A DNA stretch of 64,000 nucleotides from Combretum micranthum (taxonomy: Eukaryota > Streptophyta > Magnoliopsida > Myrtales > Combretaceae), in the NCBI GenBank assembly GCA_024138025.1, contig JAMXBD010003370.1, positions 1 through 64,000 of the forward strand, read 5' to 3'. Below the pieces are notes generated by a model. That model made no database searches, was not told the origin of the DNA, and saw nothing but the letters and a program-made list of their open reading frames with translations. Made by a program: the position numbers and the translations under genes. The stretch's first letter is position 1; each line of letters opens with the position of its first letter. Positions 34,336 through 45,785 of the stretch are shown one piece after another.

Positions 34336-35781
34336 TATGATTACTTGTGGTTGGCACCAAGGAGCCCCTTTTGTCAGGTATGAGCCAAAGCTACTAGGAG
34401 TTTTTGAAAGAAGTTTATATGTATTTAGTTTTGGATGTAGACTTCTAAGAAAAATTTCTATAATAGAATTATGTTATATTTTTTGTATATTTTAAAGATG
34501 GCTTAGTTGATCAAGGCCATTAGAATAGGGGAATGCCTCTAAGAAGTTGTAACAGACTTTTATTCTAATGAATATTACATGTTTATCTATATAAGTTATT
34601 GCATGCTTTTATTATCTGCTTAAACGTAATACCCCTTTAAGTCTCCTACTATCTTGGAAGCACGCCTTGCACATGATACCAAAGCTCCTGTGTCTAAGGT
34701 TGTCATTCATTAGCTTTAATATTACGTGCAGCGGACTACCACGTTTAGGTTATCCTCTGGGGCATGACAGCTTATATGCTCTAAAAGATATATATATAAC
34801 TATATATATATTTAGTTAGATATACATAAAAACAGCATAAAGGAAAATAGATTCATGAACAAGAACAAAGTATGAACATATTGTTGCTTTCCTAACCTCC
34901 ATGGGTTTAGAAAGCACACATTATGTTATACTAAGTAAATGAACATAAAGAAGACTTAAAGAAGCATTAACTATGAAAGAGAAACTAGAGAGAAATTTTG
35001 AGAGAACTTTTGGAGAGATTTTGAGAGAGTAATTGTAGTGTATGAAAGGTGTGAACGAAATGGAAAGAAGAGGTGGTATTCATAGGAAAAAGTGGAGGAT
35101 AATTTGTGTTAATTAAATAAATGGAAAAATAAAACAAATTGAGGAAAGAGGGAAAGTAGCTGGCGCAATTTTGAGAGGGAAAGGGAGAGAATTTTTTTTT
35201 TTTTGTATTTTTGTTAATGAAAGTAAGATGTGAGAGATGTAAGGTTGCATTGGAAATGAAAATTGTAAGAAAATAGGTGTATGGTTGTAAGAGTAGGTTG
35301 TAAGAAAAAGTAGAGATAGATAAATAGTATAAAATAGTAATGGATAGTATAATGTAAAAAAGATATGATAAATAAAGTACCGGTAGTAAGAAAATAAGTG
35401 TTTAATTACGATATCTGATATTTTAGTTATCGAAAAATTATAAAAATTATATTTTCGAAAACCTTATCTCTTTATGAGTAACGGTATATCTGGAATATTT
35501 TTACTATTTTGAGCCTCGGGACACTCTTTTCTAAAATTGTATCCGTTCGGCCTCAAAACGAATCGCGATTTAACTAATAAGATATTTTTAAGCTTTCTCA
35601 TGTTATTACGAACTATTCTACATACTAATCTCTCATTTACTTTGTCAGGGTTACGAAACGGGATTGCCAGACTTAAATGGTTACGTCTGACTAGGGTTTT
35701 GTTGACTTTAGGATTTCCGGTTAACCTTCTAATTAGGGTTTAAGCTTAATTGATCACAAAACTATGGGAGTTTACAGTTTT

Positions 35782-36573
35782 TAGTCGTTTCTCAACTTTA
35801 CTTAACTCAATCCATAATATCACTTAATTCAAGTGTTTCCATAAACATTGAATTAAATCATATTACATCCTTTTAAGAATAAGCAAAAGTTATACCGAAC
35901 CAAATTCCTCATCGATTACCCGCTGAACCACTTATGAAAGTCATATCGAAATGACAAAGGTGGTATAGGTGCCTAAAACTACCATGCCCCCAATCTGAGT
36001 AGGGTTACCGCTCTTCGAACCAGATTCAATGGTGAAATAGGCACTCAACAAACAATTATTAAATTTCTCAATTTAATGAAATTTTAAAGAATGTCTATCC
36101 TAAACAAAGAATCAAGCAAGTTACTGTGTACCTGAAATTGCTCGAGAACTAATAGGGTTAGCCGAGCGAAGATCTATCACTGTACAATAAAATATTGAAT
36201 TTCTCACTTAGTTCAAGCATTAATCAACTAGATTCAAACATAACTAATCAAAGAAATTCAAATAAATTATTACAAAGTCATAACATAGCATTTAAATATC
36301 ATATAATATCATACAATATATACAAATATTCAATTGATTATATATCAAGCTTTGGAAAATATTGGAGGAAGTTTTTGAAAATAAAAACTGCAGGGGACAC
36401 GTCGGCCTTCAACGCTGGTGGATTGAATCGGTGCACTATGCACTAAAACTAACTGCTTGCCATCACTAGCAGCGTTCAAAAATACCGGCGACCTTTAGTC
36501 TACGCTGGTGGCTTTGAGCTGGTGTAGACTGCAACTCCAATTTCCAAAAATTTCCAAGAGTTCCACAGGGTTG
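35782..36573 (-). mobile_element. Middle part of solo LTR C
   Basis: This stretch lies between the Tekay-like element and the solo LTR at 36574. It contains no gene. It ends in a GC-rich module (36380-36535) with GTCGGCCTTCAACGCTGG and similar motifs. An open frame of 83 codons at 36195-36446 runs into this module and has no recognised domain. Confidence 0.8.
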
Positions 36574-39500
36574 TGTCATGCCCTAAAGGGTGCCCAAAAT
36601 GCGACAGTCCAGCATACTCGATATTTAAACTTAAGTATGACAACCTTAGTCATCCCATAAATTTACATATCAGGTGTAAGGTGTACTAGCACAATTTTTA
36701 GGATCACACTTTGAATCGAATAGTCTTAAGAAAGCATACAATAGCATTAAGAATAGAATTCATGACAAGATAGATAAGTTAAGTCTTTACAAAAGTCAAG
36801 GGGGCATACCCCGCTAAAATAATAGAAGTCTATCTAGTCTAAATCCATCTTACAAACATTAAAGTTTATGTTAAAGAGATTTTCCTAGAAGTCCATGCTT
36901 ATAGCTAGGTCTGACTTCTTCAAATGCTCCTTAATAAAAAAGATAGACTTGTGAAAAATGTTCTCTCGGAACAACCCAAAAATGAGAGCACTGCAACAAA
37001 AACTATAGGAGTATAAGCTAACAGGCTTAGTGAGATTCATTTCCAAATATTTAATGCTCAACAACAGTATATAACAGACAAGTTATTAACAACCATATGA
37101 AATGCACAAGCACATGAGCATACAAGCATATGACTTTCTGGGAGCCATATATAAATGGATTTACGTCCTCCATTCGGGGTTGGGGTGGTCTATAAGTCAT
37201 GCTACCATAATTCCAATCTTCAGTGGGATGGTCCATAAGTCATGCAACCATAATCCCGATCTCTTTCTCTTAGTTATACAACCTCCGTTGTTTCATTGTG
37301 GTAGTTTTAAGTGCTTACCTTACTTCTATTAACTTAAGCGATCTCACATCCTTAATATTAACACAGCCCTCCACGCCTTCTGCTAATATACTTTTGTCCC
37401 ACCAAAGGTATATAAGCCAATGCAATGTGACTCACTACGTGATATGCATGTACAGTTTATTCATATAATCGTGGGATGTTAATTATGTAGGTTAAGAGTG
37501 ATCATAGAAAATTTCAGACAATTCAAGTCTATACTAGCTCATACAACAGTTTTACAACAAGCCTCGTCTCGATATACTTAACATTCATTCAACCAAGATT
37601 AGACCACAACTCATCTCAATTTTATCTTTCCCTAATTCTAATGCTACTACGATTACAAGCACATACATGAGCACAACTATTTAAGAAATGAACTCACTCG
37701 ACTATGGAGAGAAATCCACTAGTCGTAGTAGTCCTTGGGGAGTGGAAATCCGTCCTCCAAATCACTTAAGTACAAGGAATACCCTCAATGAGTATTTCTC
37801 ATAAAGTTATAATAAACTTAATAATTCTACTTACTAAGTTCGTCAATTTTCGCCTAAGTTGAAGTCCTAACTGAAAATAGTCATATCTAACTCATTTTAA
37901 CTCGAAATTGCGCATATTATATATCGATTTCTATCTACTTCAAAAGATCTATCCATTTCTGAAGTTAAATCAAACATCCAAGGTCATTTGAGGTCAAAAG
38001 GCTACTGTAAAACAAGGTTATGAAAATTTTAGTTTTGAGTTATTGTTGAAAATTGTTACTTTTGTTCCATTTAACTTTTTAGATCAACTTATATTGGTTC
38101 TACACTTGTAAAGAGAACTTCTAGCCAAAGATAAAAGATTAAATACTTATATGATCATAATGATATTGTCCAAATGCAAATTCCGAGAATCTACTTTTGT
38201 AAAAATCGAAATTTTGAGTTAAAACTCATTTTCTTGTTTTGAGAAAAATCCTTTGCTAAAACTAACATGACTCAATGAAAATAATTTTCTTATATCACCC
38301 ATTATCAAGGCATTCCATTTTCCACATAAAACTCTTGTTTTGAAGTCTAAAATAAGGTTTTCAAAATTCATCTATTCCTAAATCCGAATTTCTTTCTTAA
38401 GTTTTAGAATGAAAATAAGACCTAGACTTGTCTTTTACAAAACTCTCTATTTTAGAAATACCTTTTAGGAAACTCATCTAAACTTATGAAAATCCAATCC
38501 TTAGGATATCTATACCAAGAGCCCTTTATATTTTTATCTAAATCTTCATGTTGAGGTTAGATAATAGGTTTTAAAAATGGATCTTGGCTTAGATCCAAAT
38601 TTTCAAAAATTGTTTTTGAACATATCTTTTGATAAAAATCTATCAAGACTTATGAAAATCATCCTTTACATATCCTATCTTAAGAGCCTTCCATTTCTTA
38701 AATAAAATATTCATTTTTGAGTTGTAAAACATGTTTTTAAACCATGTCTTGGCCTAAATCCGAAAATAAGATTTTTATTTTTGAAAGTAACTTTTGAAAA
38801 CCACCTTTGATTCTTGTAAAAAGAAGTCATGATGATATACATCCACTAAACCTTTATTTTTTCAACTAAAACTTCCATTTTGAGACTTGGAAGAGGGTTT
38901 TTAAATATAGGTCTTGCCTATATACGAATTTCACTATTTTTATTCAAGTTGAAATCTAAGATCTATACATAATATGAGCATAAATATAAAAGAAATACAT
39001 GGTAGTAAGCCCTAAATCTATAGATCTAAACATAAACATAACCAAAGCTTCATTAAAATTTATATTTACAAATTATAATTAAATACGAAGATAATAAAGT
39101 CTTAAAGACAACAAATATAGCAATATCAATATAGATCATAAACAAGAGGAGTGTTTTAAAGTTTTTGGCATCATCATCTCTAGCCTTTAGGCATTATAGA
39201 GAGTTCTTTGATGCATGAAACCTCCATATAATCAACCTATAGTATCTATGGAAGTTAGGAAGCAGGTTTACTAAAAGAATCTTGAAGAATGGAATGTGGA
39301 AGTAATTTTTTGAGAAGGGGGAAGCTTGTTTTCTTTGCAGGAACAAGGCTAAGAAAGAGATAAAGAGAGGAAAAAGAGAGAGTAAATGATGTAGGGTTGC
39401 AAAAAAGGAAAGTGATTAAGTAAGAGGCTTTAAATAGAGAGAGGAGAGTGTTAAATAATTGAAAGAAAAAAAATAAAACAATGATAGAATTTTTTGGGGG

Positions 39501-40294
39501 GGTGGGGGCGGGCTGGCGTGATTTCAATGAGGAGAAAGAGAGGGGTTTGGTTGTCTTATAACTTAAATTTTGAAAGTGTAACTTGTGTTACTCAATTTAC
39601 TAACTAAAAGAGACTTTAAATCATTAAATGAATAAAATAAAATAAAAGAAAAGTGGATGATTTTGAGCATGTGGCAGCTGCCATGTATGGGAGAGTGAGT
39701 GTAAGAAAGAGTGAAAGAAAACATGATTAATGTGTACAAGTGACAATTGAAGTGTACTTGAAGTATGGGTTGAAAAAGTGCTTTTTATTAAGAAAAATAT
39801 AAAATAAAATTAACAAAAAATATTTTTAAATGAGTGATAGAAATTTCATAAATAAAATTAAATAATCAATTGAATTATTTTAGTATTTCAACAAATAAGT
39901 TACCGGTACGGTCAAAATATGCTTATATAAGCTATAACTGATATTTTTAGATTCCGAAAAATTATGAACTCAATATTTTTGAAATCTTTATGAAAATACG
40001 AGTCTAAAATATTAATTATATATTTTTAATTTTTCGAGCCCAGGACGCGCTTTCCAAAAATAGTATCAAATCGGGATCGAAATAAGCCGAAAATAAACCA
40101 ATATGATATTTTTAAGAAATTAAATATTATTACGGACTACTCTACACACTTAATTTTTGACTTCTCGGTTTATGAACACGGAATTTCCGGATCTAAATTG
40201 TAGGGTTAACTTGAGATATATTGACTTAAGGTTTCGATTGACTTCCCAATTTAGGGTTAAGGCTTAGGATTACTCTAAAAACTAAGGGTTTACA
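36574..40294 (-). mobile_element. Solo LTR (3721 bp), perfect GGTTG target duplication
   Basis: TGTCATGCCC at 36574 to GGGTTTACA at 40294, with GGTTG at 36569-36573 and 40295-40299. It resembles LTR A in its promoter half. It has an acceptor-like TTTTTGTTGCAG at 36991-36992 (minus), a hairpin with 7 of 9 pairs at 37127-37151, and a 43-bp tandem duplication starting at 37186 and 37229 (TGGTC, ATAAGTCATGC). The donor-like site near 39270 is damaged. It splits LTR C inside C's GC-rich module. Confidence 0.92.
37186..37260 (-). repeat. 43-bp tandem duplication in solo LTR 36574-40294
   Basis: Two imperfect units starting TGGTCTATAAGTCATGC (37186) and TGGTCCATAAGTCATGC (37229). They lie directly after the GGATTTACGTCCTCC box, the same place as the unrelated arrays in other LTRs. 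Confidence 0.8.
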
Positions 40295-40299
40295 GGTTG

Positions 40300-41353
40300 G
40301 TCCACGCCCGTGGATACCCCCAGCAGCGTGGGATACTATGCCGGCAGCCGACTACCGGCGTAGACCCCTATAACAAAATCACACGATTTTTAAAAATTCC
40401 CCTATTTTTTTTACAAAATTTTGTAAACTTTTACATTTTCAAACCTTCTTTAAACTCATCTTAAATTTCCTAAAGCTTGTTATATAATAAAAAATACCAT
40501 TCAAACAACACAAACTCGACTTCCAATCATCAAACACCCAACTACAACATCAAACACCAATTACACTTCAAATCCACATCACCTTCAATTTTAGGTCATC
40601 CAACTATATGTATTTGCCAACACTTGTAAACTTGTATAATACACATATAACCAACTTATATAGCAATAAAACACTCTTTAAGTCATCAACAAAGCATAAG
40701 AACCATCAATCACAAATTTAGCATACAACCATAATATCATGAAACAATAAACTCTAACATATGTAAAGCTAAAGGGAAATACTTACCAAGAGAACTTTAC
40801 ACTCTTGTTTTGGGGTCCTAAAACAACCTTTTGATGGTGAAAAAGTATGGGAAATGATGGCCTTAACCTTGTACTACCATAAGAGGACTTTTGAGAGAGT
40901 GGAGAGAATGTTTTAAAGCTTAGAGGAGGGTTTACTTTAGTCTGAAAATTTTTGGCCGAAAATTGCACTATTTGGGTTTGATATTATCTTTTCCTTTGAC
41001 TTTTAAGGCAACCTTAATTAAGGTTTTTGATGATTTAGCATTTGGTTAATTGATTAGGTTTGTTTTTAGCTAATAACTTGTGATTAAGGACTAAAATAAG
41101 TGCAAAATTTCTGCTATGTGCAAGTTAATTTGTATGCATAATTTAACTTGCTCTAAACTTATTCAACATTCTAATGCAATTAAAATTTTATGAACTCATC
41201 AAATAATTAATTCTAGGATATTTAAATATTTTCAACACATTAGCACAACATGTAACTCATCAAATATAACAATCACACTAAACACATATCAAAGCATGCA
41301 TAATATCAATAATACACATATAAAATATGATTTAGCAATTTACGGCTATTTCA
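40300..41353 (-). mobile_element. Promoter-side part of solo LTR C
   Basis: It begins in the GC-rich module and continues as AT-rich LTR to the CTTAG duplication. Donor-like CTTG|GTAAGTATT at 40785-40786 (minus). I see no open frame of interest. Confidence 0.8.
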
Positions 41354-42131
41354 CTTAGTCAAAAAGACAAATGATAAGTGGCAAATGTGTGTTGACTATA
41401 TCGACCTAAATAAAGCATGCCCAAAGACCTCTTTCCCCTTGACAAGTATAGACCAATTGGTTGAAATCACATATAGACACGTACTCTTGACCTTTACGAA
41501 TGCATTTTTAGGGTAGAAGCAGATCAGGTCGAATCCAAAGGGTACACTAGACACACTAGACACCTCATTCATGACCTCTTTCGATACCTATTGTTATAAA
41601 GTAATGCTATTTGGCATAAAAAATGTAGGAGTGACCTACAATGCCTTGTAACCGAGGTATTCAAGCCTCAAATTGGCGAAACATGGAAGTCCATGTTGAT
41701 GACATGATAGTGAAGAGCATAAAACCAATGGACCACCTTAAGAACATAAGGGAAACCTTCAATTAACTGAAGCATTACAATATGAAATAAATCCCCAAAA
41801 TTGCATATTTGATGCCACATTAAGGAAGTCTTTTTAGATACGTGGTCACACAGCATGACATTGAAGCCAACCCAGAAAATCAAAGCAATTATAGACATGT
41901 GACCACTAAGGACCATGAAGATGTCCAATGGCTTAATGGCTGAGTTGCTGCCCTATGTAGGTTTGTATCCACAGTGGAGACAAATGCCCGGAATTCTTCC
42001 AACTGTTGAAAAACTTGAGCAACTTCTGTTGGACAGATGAATGAGAGCAAGCATTCATTAAGCTAAAAGAGGCCTTGACCAACCTGTCCATCCTATCAAA
42101 ACCCCTCACAGGAGAAGAGTTATATACTAGC
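41354..42131 (+). pseudogene. Reverse transcriptase of the Tat-like element, continued
   Basis: The frame resumes with VKKTNDKWQMCVDYIDLNKA, then CPKTSFPL, the RT palm pattern. An FxxAF segment ends in a TAG where Tyr is expected near 41514. FGIKN lies near 41610. The catalytic box reads His-Val-Asp-Asp at 41692-41703, so the usual Tyr of YVDD has become His (CAT). Downstream, AFIKLKEALTNLSIL and SKPLTGEELYT (about 42045-42126) match the connection region before RNase H. The gene is dead: it has stops, a changed YxDD and frame breaks. The LTR at 42132 interrupts it. Confidence 0.78.
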
Positions 42132-42762
42132 TGTCATGCCCCATAGGGTATCCTAAACGTAACAGCCCGCCACATACTATAAAAGACTCTCGAATTTCTA
42201 TTCGAGCCTTCCGGGAGTCTTATATAGATGTAAGGCGTCCCTTTACGACAATAGAATACTCAATCAATGGAGTTAAGAAGTTTAATGTGGCATTCATTAG
42301 CCATAGATATTAAACCAAAACACATATATATACTTTACAAAATCTAAGGGGCATTCCCCCGCAAAATAATATTAAGTCCATTACAGTCATCCAGAGTCCT
42401 TTAGTTTCCAACGGAAGTCTAAACAAAAGCGAAGTAAACTTCTATGGGAAACTCCTATCTCCGGTACCTGAGTTGTGGCTTGCCTTGGCTTAAGCCACAT
42501 AAACTCGTGCTGCAACAAATAAAAGCTATGGGGGCATAAGTTAACTAGCTTAGTGAGTAAGAACTTCCATATCACAATTAAGTACAATTCATTCAAACAA
42601 GTGATTATTCACGCAAATGTATGCATCAGACAAATGGGTTCAACAAACATATGACCAGTCGGAAATCATATGTGGATGGATTTACGCCCTCCATCCCGGG
42701 ATAGCAGATTAACGAATCCTGCGGTACGACGCCGTTTAAGCTCACGGTCAACTGATCAATAA

Positions 42763-42823
42763 TTCGTTTTATGGATCACGATTAACCAACATGTTCGTTT
42801 TATGGATCACGAAAAACCAACCA
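42763..42823 (-). repeat. 31-bp tandem duplication in solo LTR 42132-45524
   Basis: Units start TTCGTTTTATGGATCACG at 42763 and 42794. They sit in the same LTR interval as the arrays of other subfamilies but with an unrelated unit. Confidence 0.85.
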
Positions 42824-44901
42824 ATGCTAATGCTCCATCCCCGTCGTGATATGAATGAGTCCAATTACAATTGAAGCCAAATATATATTAATTCAATTCT
42901 TTTAGGTGACCAACAAGTATTCGCAGACAATCCATATAAAATGCTAGCTAATCAATCAATAGCTTAACACCCGGTTTCGATATTTCTTAAGCTCCATTTC
43001 ACACATCAACAGCAGACAAAGTATAATTCCCATATACCCCATCATACATATTCATTCATATCTTTGCCTATACCACTAGTGCCACTAATCAGTACAATCA
43101 CAAGCATTAATTGAGAGTGGAAGTAGTACTCACTCGGCCATTGGACGCCGGTCTTTTTAGTAGTAATAGTCGGGAGGTAGGGTGTCGTCTTGCTCGGGAT
43201 CACCTACCACATAAGAATAATCCTAATGAGATTCTCATCATTTAGCTAATCCAAGTTATACATCTAAACTAGATGAATTCGGAATTCTCGCTATTTGCGG
43301 AAGCCCCGACTTAAAACGGCCATAACTTGGTCATTTTAACTCGGAATTTCGCAAATTTTATATCGATCTCTATCTACTTCGAAAGATCTATCTATTTCTA
43401 GTATTATTTTCAAGTTTTGAAAATAGTAAAGTCACGGAACAGTAGGATCAGATCTGTTCTGTCACTTTCCCGATTCCGAAAAATTGTTTCGCTTTTGATA
43501 AAAATGTTCCTAGTTGATGATTCATGGATGAATGGTATATGAATGAATTCCTAACATGAATGTCATGTAATGAACTCAATATATGCATGGTCTTGATGAT
43601 TTTTGATGATGAACTCTTTTGAACTCCTAATTGTTATAAAATTCCATAAAGGTTATTTCTAAAAAGCTATTCTTCCCAACTTTACATTTCCTAGGGTTTC
43701 TTTGATTTTATTCTTGAAATTCACTTGTTATCTAAATAAAAATGAGTTCTCAAAGTCTATATTAATCATGGCCTTCTTTCATGCATAAAAATCCACATTT
43801 TTCATTTGGTAAACATGTTTTTAAACAAGCTTCTTGTAAAAATCCGAATTTTTGAAATTTAATTTTCTTGCATTTTCCTTATGAGGAAACTTGTTTAATG
43901 CATTAAAATTTGAAGCTCCAATGTATCTATTATCTAAAGACTTCATTTAACTCATAAAACATCCAATTTAGACTTAGATACTAGGTGTTCATGTAGGCAT
44001 GGACCTAAATTACGAATTTGACTATTAATCCACATATCAATATTTTTCATTCTAACTCCACTACTTGTTTTACATTCTTATCATGCCTAAACTCATCTAA
44101 GCTTATGAAAATCATTCCTTAAGGGCATCTATTACATATACCTTCCAATTTTTATGAAAAATATGAGTTTTAAAGTGGTTTTGGTGGTCTTTAAGGTAGG
44201 GTTCTAATTCCATCCGAATTTCCAACAAATCACTTCTAACAAAACCTTTTCTTTTTCAATCTTCTTGCCTTCTATACATGGAGATCCACTACCTAACATA
44301 CCTATACATAAACAAGACTACATTTTTATGATCATTCATGCATGAAATTTAAAATAACCACATGAACATAGATGTAGATGAAGATATAGATGTCTAAACA
44401 TTAGATCTACTAGATATGATGCATGAATCATAAATCTCATGGCATGAACATCAATATATATACAAGATCTCTACTTTACATGCATGAACAAGAGAATATC
44501 TTAACAAAAACTCATTTAAACACTAGATCCATATCTTGTGATGGCTTGATATTCTTGTTCTAGTGTTTTCATGTCCCTAGCATATGCTCATTGGGATTAA
44601 AGGTGAAAACACACAAGAAATAGCTTTGCCATTACAAGATCTAGGAAGAACAAAGCTTAAAATCAACCTACCAATAGAGATCAAAGGTGGAAATGAAGAG
44701 GATTTGAGTTGAAAATGTGAGAGGAAGAGGGAGGGGGCTCACGGCACTAGTAGGAGGGGAAAGAGAGAGTTTTTCTCTTGAAAGAAAATTTGCACAAGTG
44801 AAAATGAAGAGAGAGAATGAACATTAGCTTTATATATTAAATGGATTAGGGTTTTAGTTGAATTAATTGAGTAAAAATAAATCAAATGGAGAGGGAAAGA
44901 A

Positions 44902-44927
44902 GGGGGGGGGGGGGGGGGGCGCCGGCC
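44902..44927. repeat. 18-G run joined to GCGCCGGCC box
   Basis: G run 44902-44919 followed by CGCCGGCC. A second 18-G run at 62285-62302 in LTR S is also next to a GCGCCG box. Both lie upstream of a TATA box in sense orientation. Confidence 0.9.
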
Positions 44928-45524
44928 TTAGGCTTGTGTGTGTGTGAAATTTTGATATTTGTAATTTAAGTAATTAAAATGTAATAAATGTAATAATTAT
45001 TTAAGAGACAAAATTCATTGGGAAAGAAAATTGAAATGAGTAGTTGTAAGGATGTAAGAATAGGGTATGGGTAGTGTGTAGTGTAGGTTGTACTTGTGAA
45101 TAGTAGACAAGACATCTACTTTACCGGTTGTAACGAAAACACGGGAAAAGCTATAACTGTAATTTTTATAGCCCGGAAAATTATAAAATTGATATTTTTG
45201 GAATCCTTATAAAATTACGGTTCTAATGAATATTCCGGAACATTTTTCTGAGTTCGTGGTCCGGGGCACGCTTTTCCGTAATTGAGCTCGGGAAGGCCCG
45301 GAATTGAAAAATTCCCGAATTTAAAACTTTCGAAGGTCTAAAATATACTTTAGAAGGATAATTCATATTCATTTACTTGATAAAACTTCTTTTATTATGA
45401 AACCGAAGGAAAGCCGGATTTAGGGTTCCTAAGCTCCTCTCACTAGACTTAAACTGAACCGGATTAGGGTTTCGCTTTTCAACTCCCGGGGTTTTCTTAA
45501 CTACTGAGATTCCCGGGGTTTACA

Positions 45525-45785
45525 CTAGCTATCAACAACCAAGCCCTTTCATTTGTGCTTGTTCACCTTACAGGAAGGAGCACAAACCAATTTACTTCAT
45601 TAGCCATGTCCTCCAAGAATCTTGGTCTCGAGACCAGGATAAAAAAATTGGCACTTACTGTGGTAATTATGACAAGACACTTACATTTTAACTTCTAGGC
45701 ACATCCTATCACTATCCTGATAGACCAGTGCAGTGAACTATCCTGCACATACCTAATACCTCTAGGATAATGAAGATGAAATCTT
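45525..45785 (+). pseudogene. RNase H segment of the Tat-like element; 3' end of recognisable sequence
   Basis: After the solo LTR the frame continues AINNQALSFVLVHL, then KKLALTVVIMTRHLHF and AHPITILIDQC, the Tat-type RNase H pattern ending in the T/I-D-Q box. A frameshift then gives ILHIPNTSRIMKM to about 45780. From there the similarity stops inside the domain, and the following bases look unrelated. Integrase and the 3' LTR are therefore absent from this window. Confidence 0.68.

Larger units (their letters stand above)
31429..34769 (+). mobile_element. Solo LTR (3341 bp), plus-oriented, perfect GCTTA target duplication
   Basis: TGTAAATCCCC at 31429 to GGGGCATGACA at 34769, flanked by GCTTA at 31424-31428 and 34770-34774. 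It is the cleanest full-length LTR copy here. In order: the TACCGGTAC block near 31824, GCGCCGGCC at 32039-32047, TATATATA at 32118-32125, donor-like ATAG|GTAATAG with GT at 32234-32235, hairpin block near 32485-32555, GGAGGGCGTAAAATCCAT-like box near 34155, a perfect 10-bp hairpin at 34174-34200, acceptor-like TTTTCTATTACAG ending at 34335. Only one copy of the 27-bp array unit is present (near 34086). Confidence 0.93.
10822..35776 (-). mobile_element. Complete Tekay/Del-like Ty3/gypsy chromovirus with nested solo LTRs
   Basis: Both LTRs are present: 3' LTR 10822-14252 and 5' LTR 28997-35776. The target site GTTTC (10817-10821) matches GTTTT (35777-35781) with one difference. The order on the minus strand is 5' LTR, PBS for initiator tRNA-Met, extra ORF region, gag, PR, RT, RNase H, IN, chromodomain, PPT, 3' LTR. 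Without its nested LTRs it would be about 13.3 kb. The two LTRs differ at about 11 of the first 180 bases I aligned (11641-11820 against the matching stretch near 29815), so it is not recent. All coding regions are broken. It sits inside solo LTR C. Confidence 0.9.
28997..35776 (-). mobile_element. 5' LTR of the Tekay-like element, split by a solo LTR
   Basis: It runs from TTTACA at 35776 to TGTCATGCCCC at 28997. Without the inserted LTR (31429-34769 plus 5 bp) it is about 3434 bp, matching the 3' LTR. The tandem array near 29659-29735, the acceptor-like TTTTTGTTACAG at 29430-29431 and the double-hairpin block at about 31301-31360 are present. The TATA box is changed to TATGAATA (35077-35084), and the donor-like site to ATAG|TTAAT at about 34970, so this copy is probably a poorer promoter and leader than the 3' LTR. 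Confidence 0.9.
10072..41353 (-). mobile_element. Solo LTR 'C' of a second LTR family, split by two insertions
   Basis: It begins TGTAAGGACC and ends GCTATTTCA, with CTTAG on both sides (10067-10071 and 41354-41358). Removing it restores the RT reading frame of the host element. Its own sequence is 10072-10821, 35782-36573 and 40300-41353, about 2.6 kb. It resembles LTR D (48442-51102) in the opposite orientation; both share the block ending GGGTTTGAATA-like near 10690 and 50500. A donor-like CTTG|GTAAGTATT lies at 40785-40786 (minus) and an acceptor-like ATTTTAACCATTTCAG at 10534-10535 (minus). It contains GC-rich CCGGC modules at 36380-36535 and 40300-40372. No internal region is seen, hence solo. 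Confidence 0.85.
42132..45524 (-). mobile_element. Solo LTR (3393 bp), perfect CTAGC target duplication
   Basis: TGTCATGCCCC at 42132 to CCCGGGGTTTACA at 45524, flanked by CTAGC at 42127-42131 and 45525-45529. Acceptor-like TTTTATTTGTTGCAG at 42510-42511 (minus) and donor-like TATTG|GTAGG at 44670-44671 (minus). GCGCCGGCC at 44919-44927 next to an 18-G run (44902-44919). The ACCGGT block is near 45123. A 31-bp tandem duplication lies at 42763-42823. It interrupts the Tat-like RT/RNase H region, whose frame continues after it. Confidence 0.93.
7570..45785 (+). mobile_element. Tat/Retand-like Ty3/gypsy element, broken and heavily nested
   Basis: The element's own sequence is at 7570-10071, 41354-42131 and 45525 to about 45785; everything between is inserted. 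Order on the plus strand: 5' LTR end, PBS-like site, gag, protease, RT, RNase H. No integrase is seen: recognisable sequence stops about 45785 in RNase H or just after. Many stops and frameshifts are present, so it is a non-functional relic and the oldest layer. The lineage call rests on the gag and RT motifs described in the entries below and on the PBS-like sequence. Confidence 0.75.

Noticed and set aside
41668..41928. Minus-strand open frame of 86 codons
   Set aside because: Antisense to the RT relic with the changed YxDD box.
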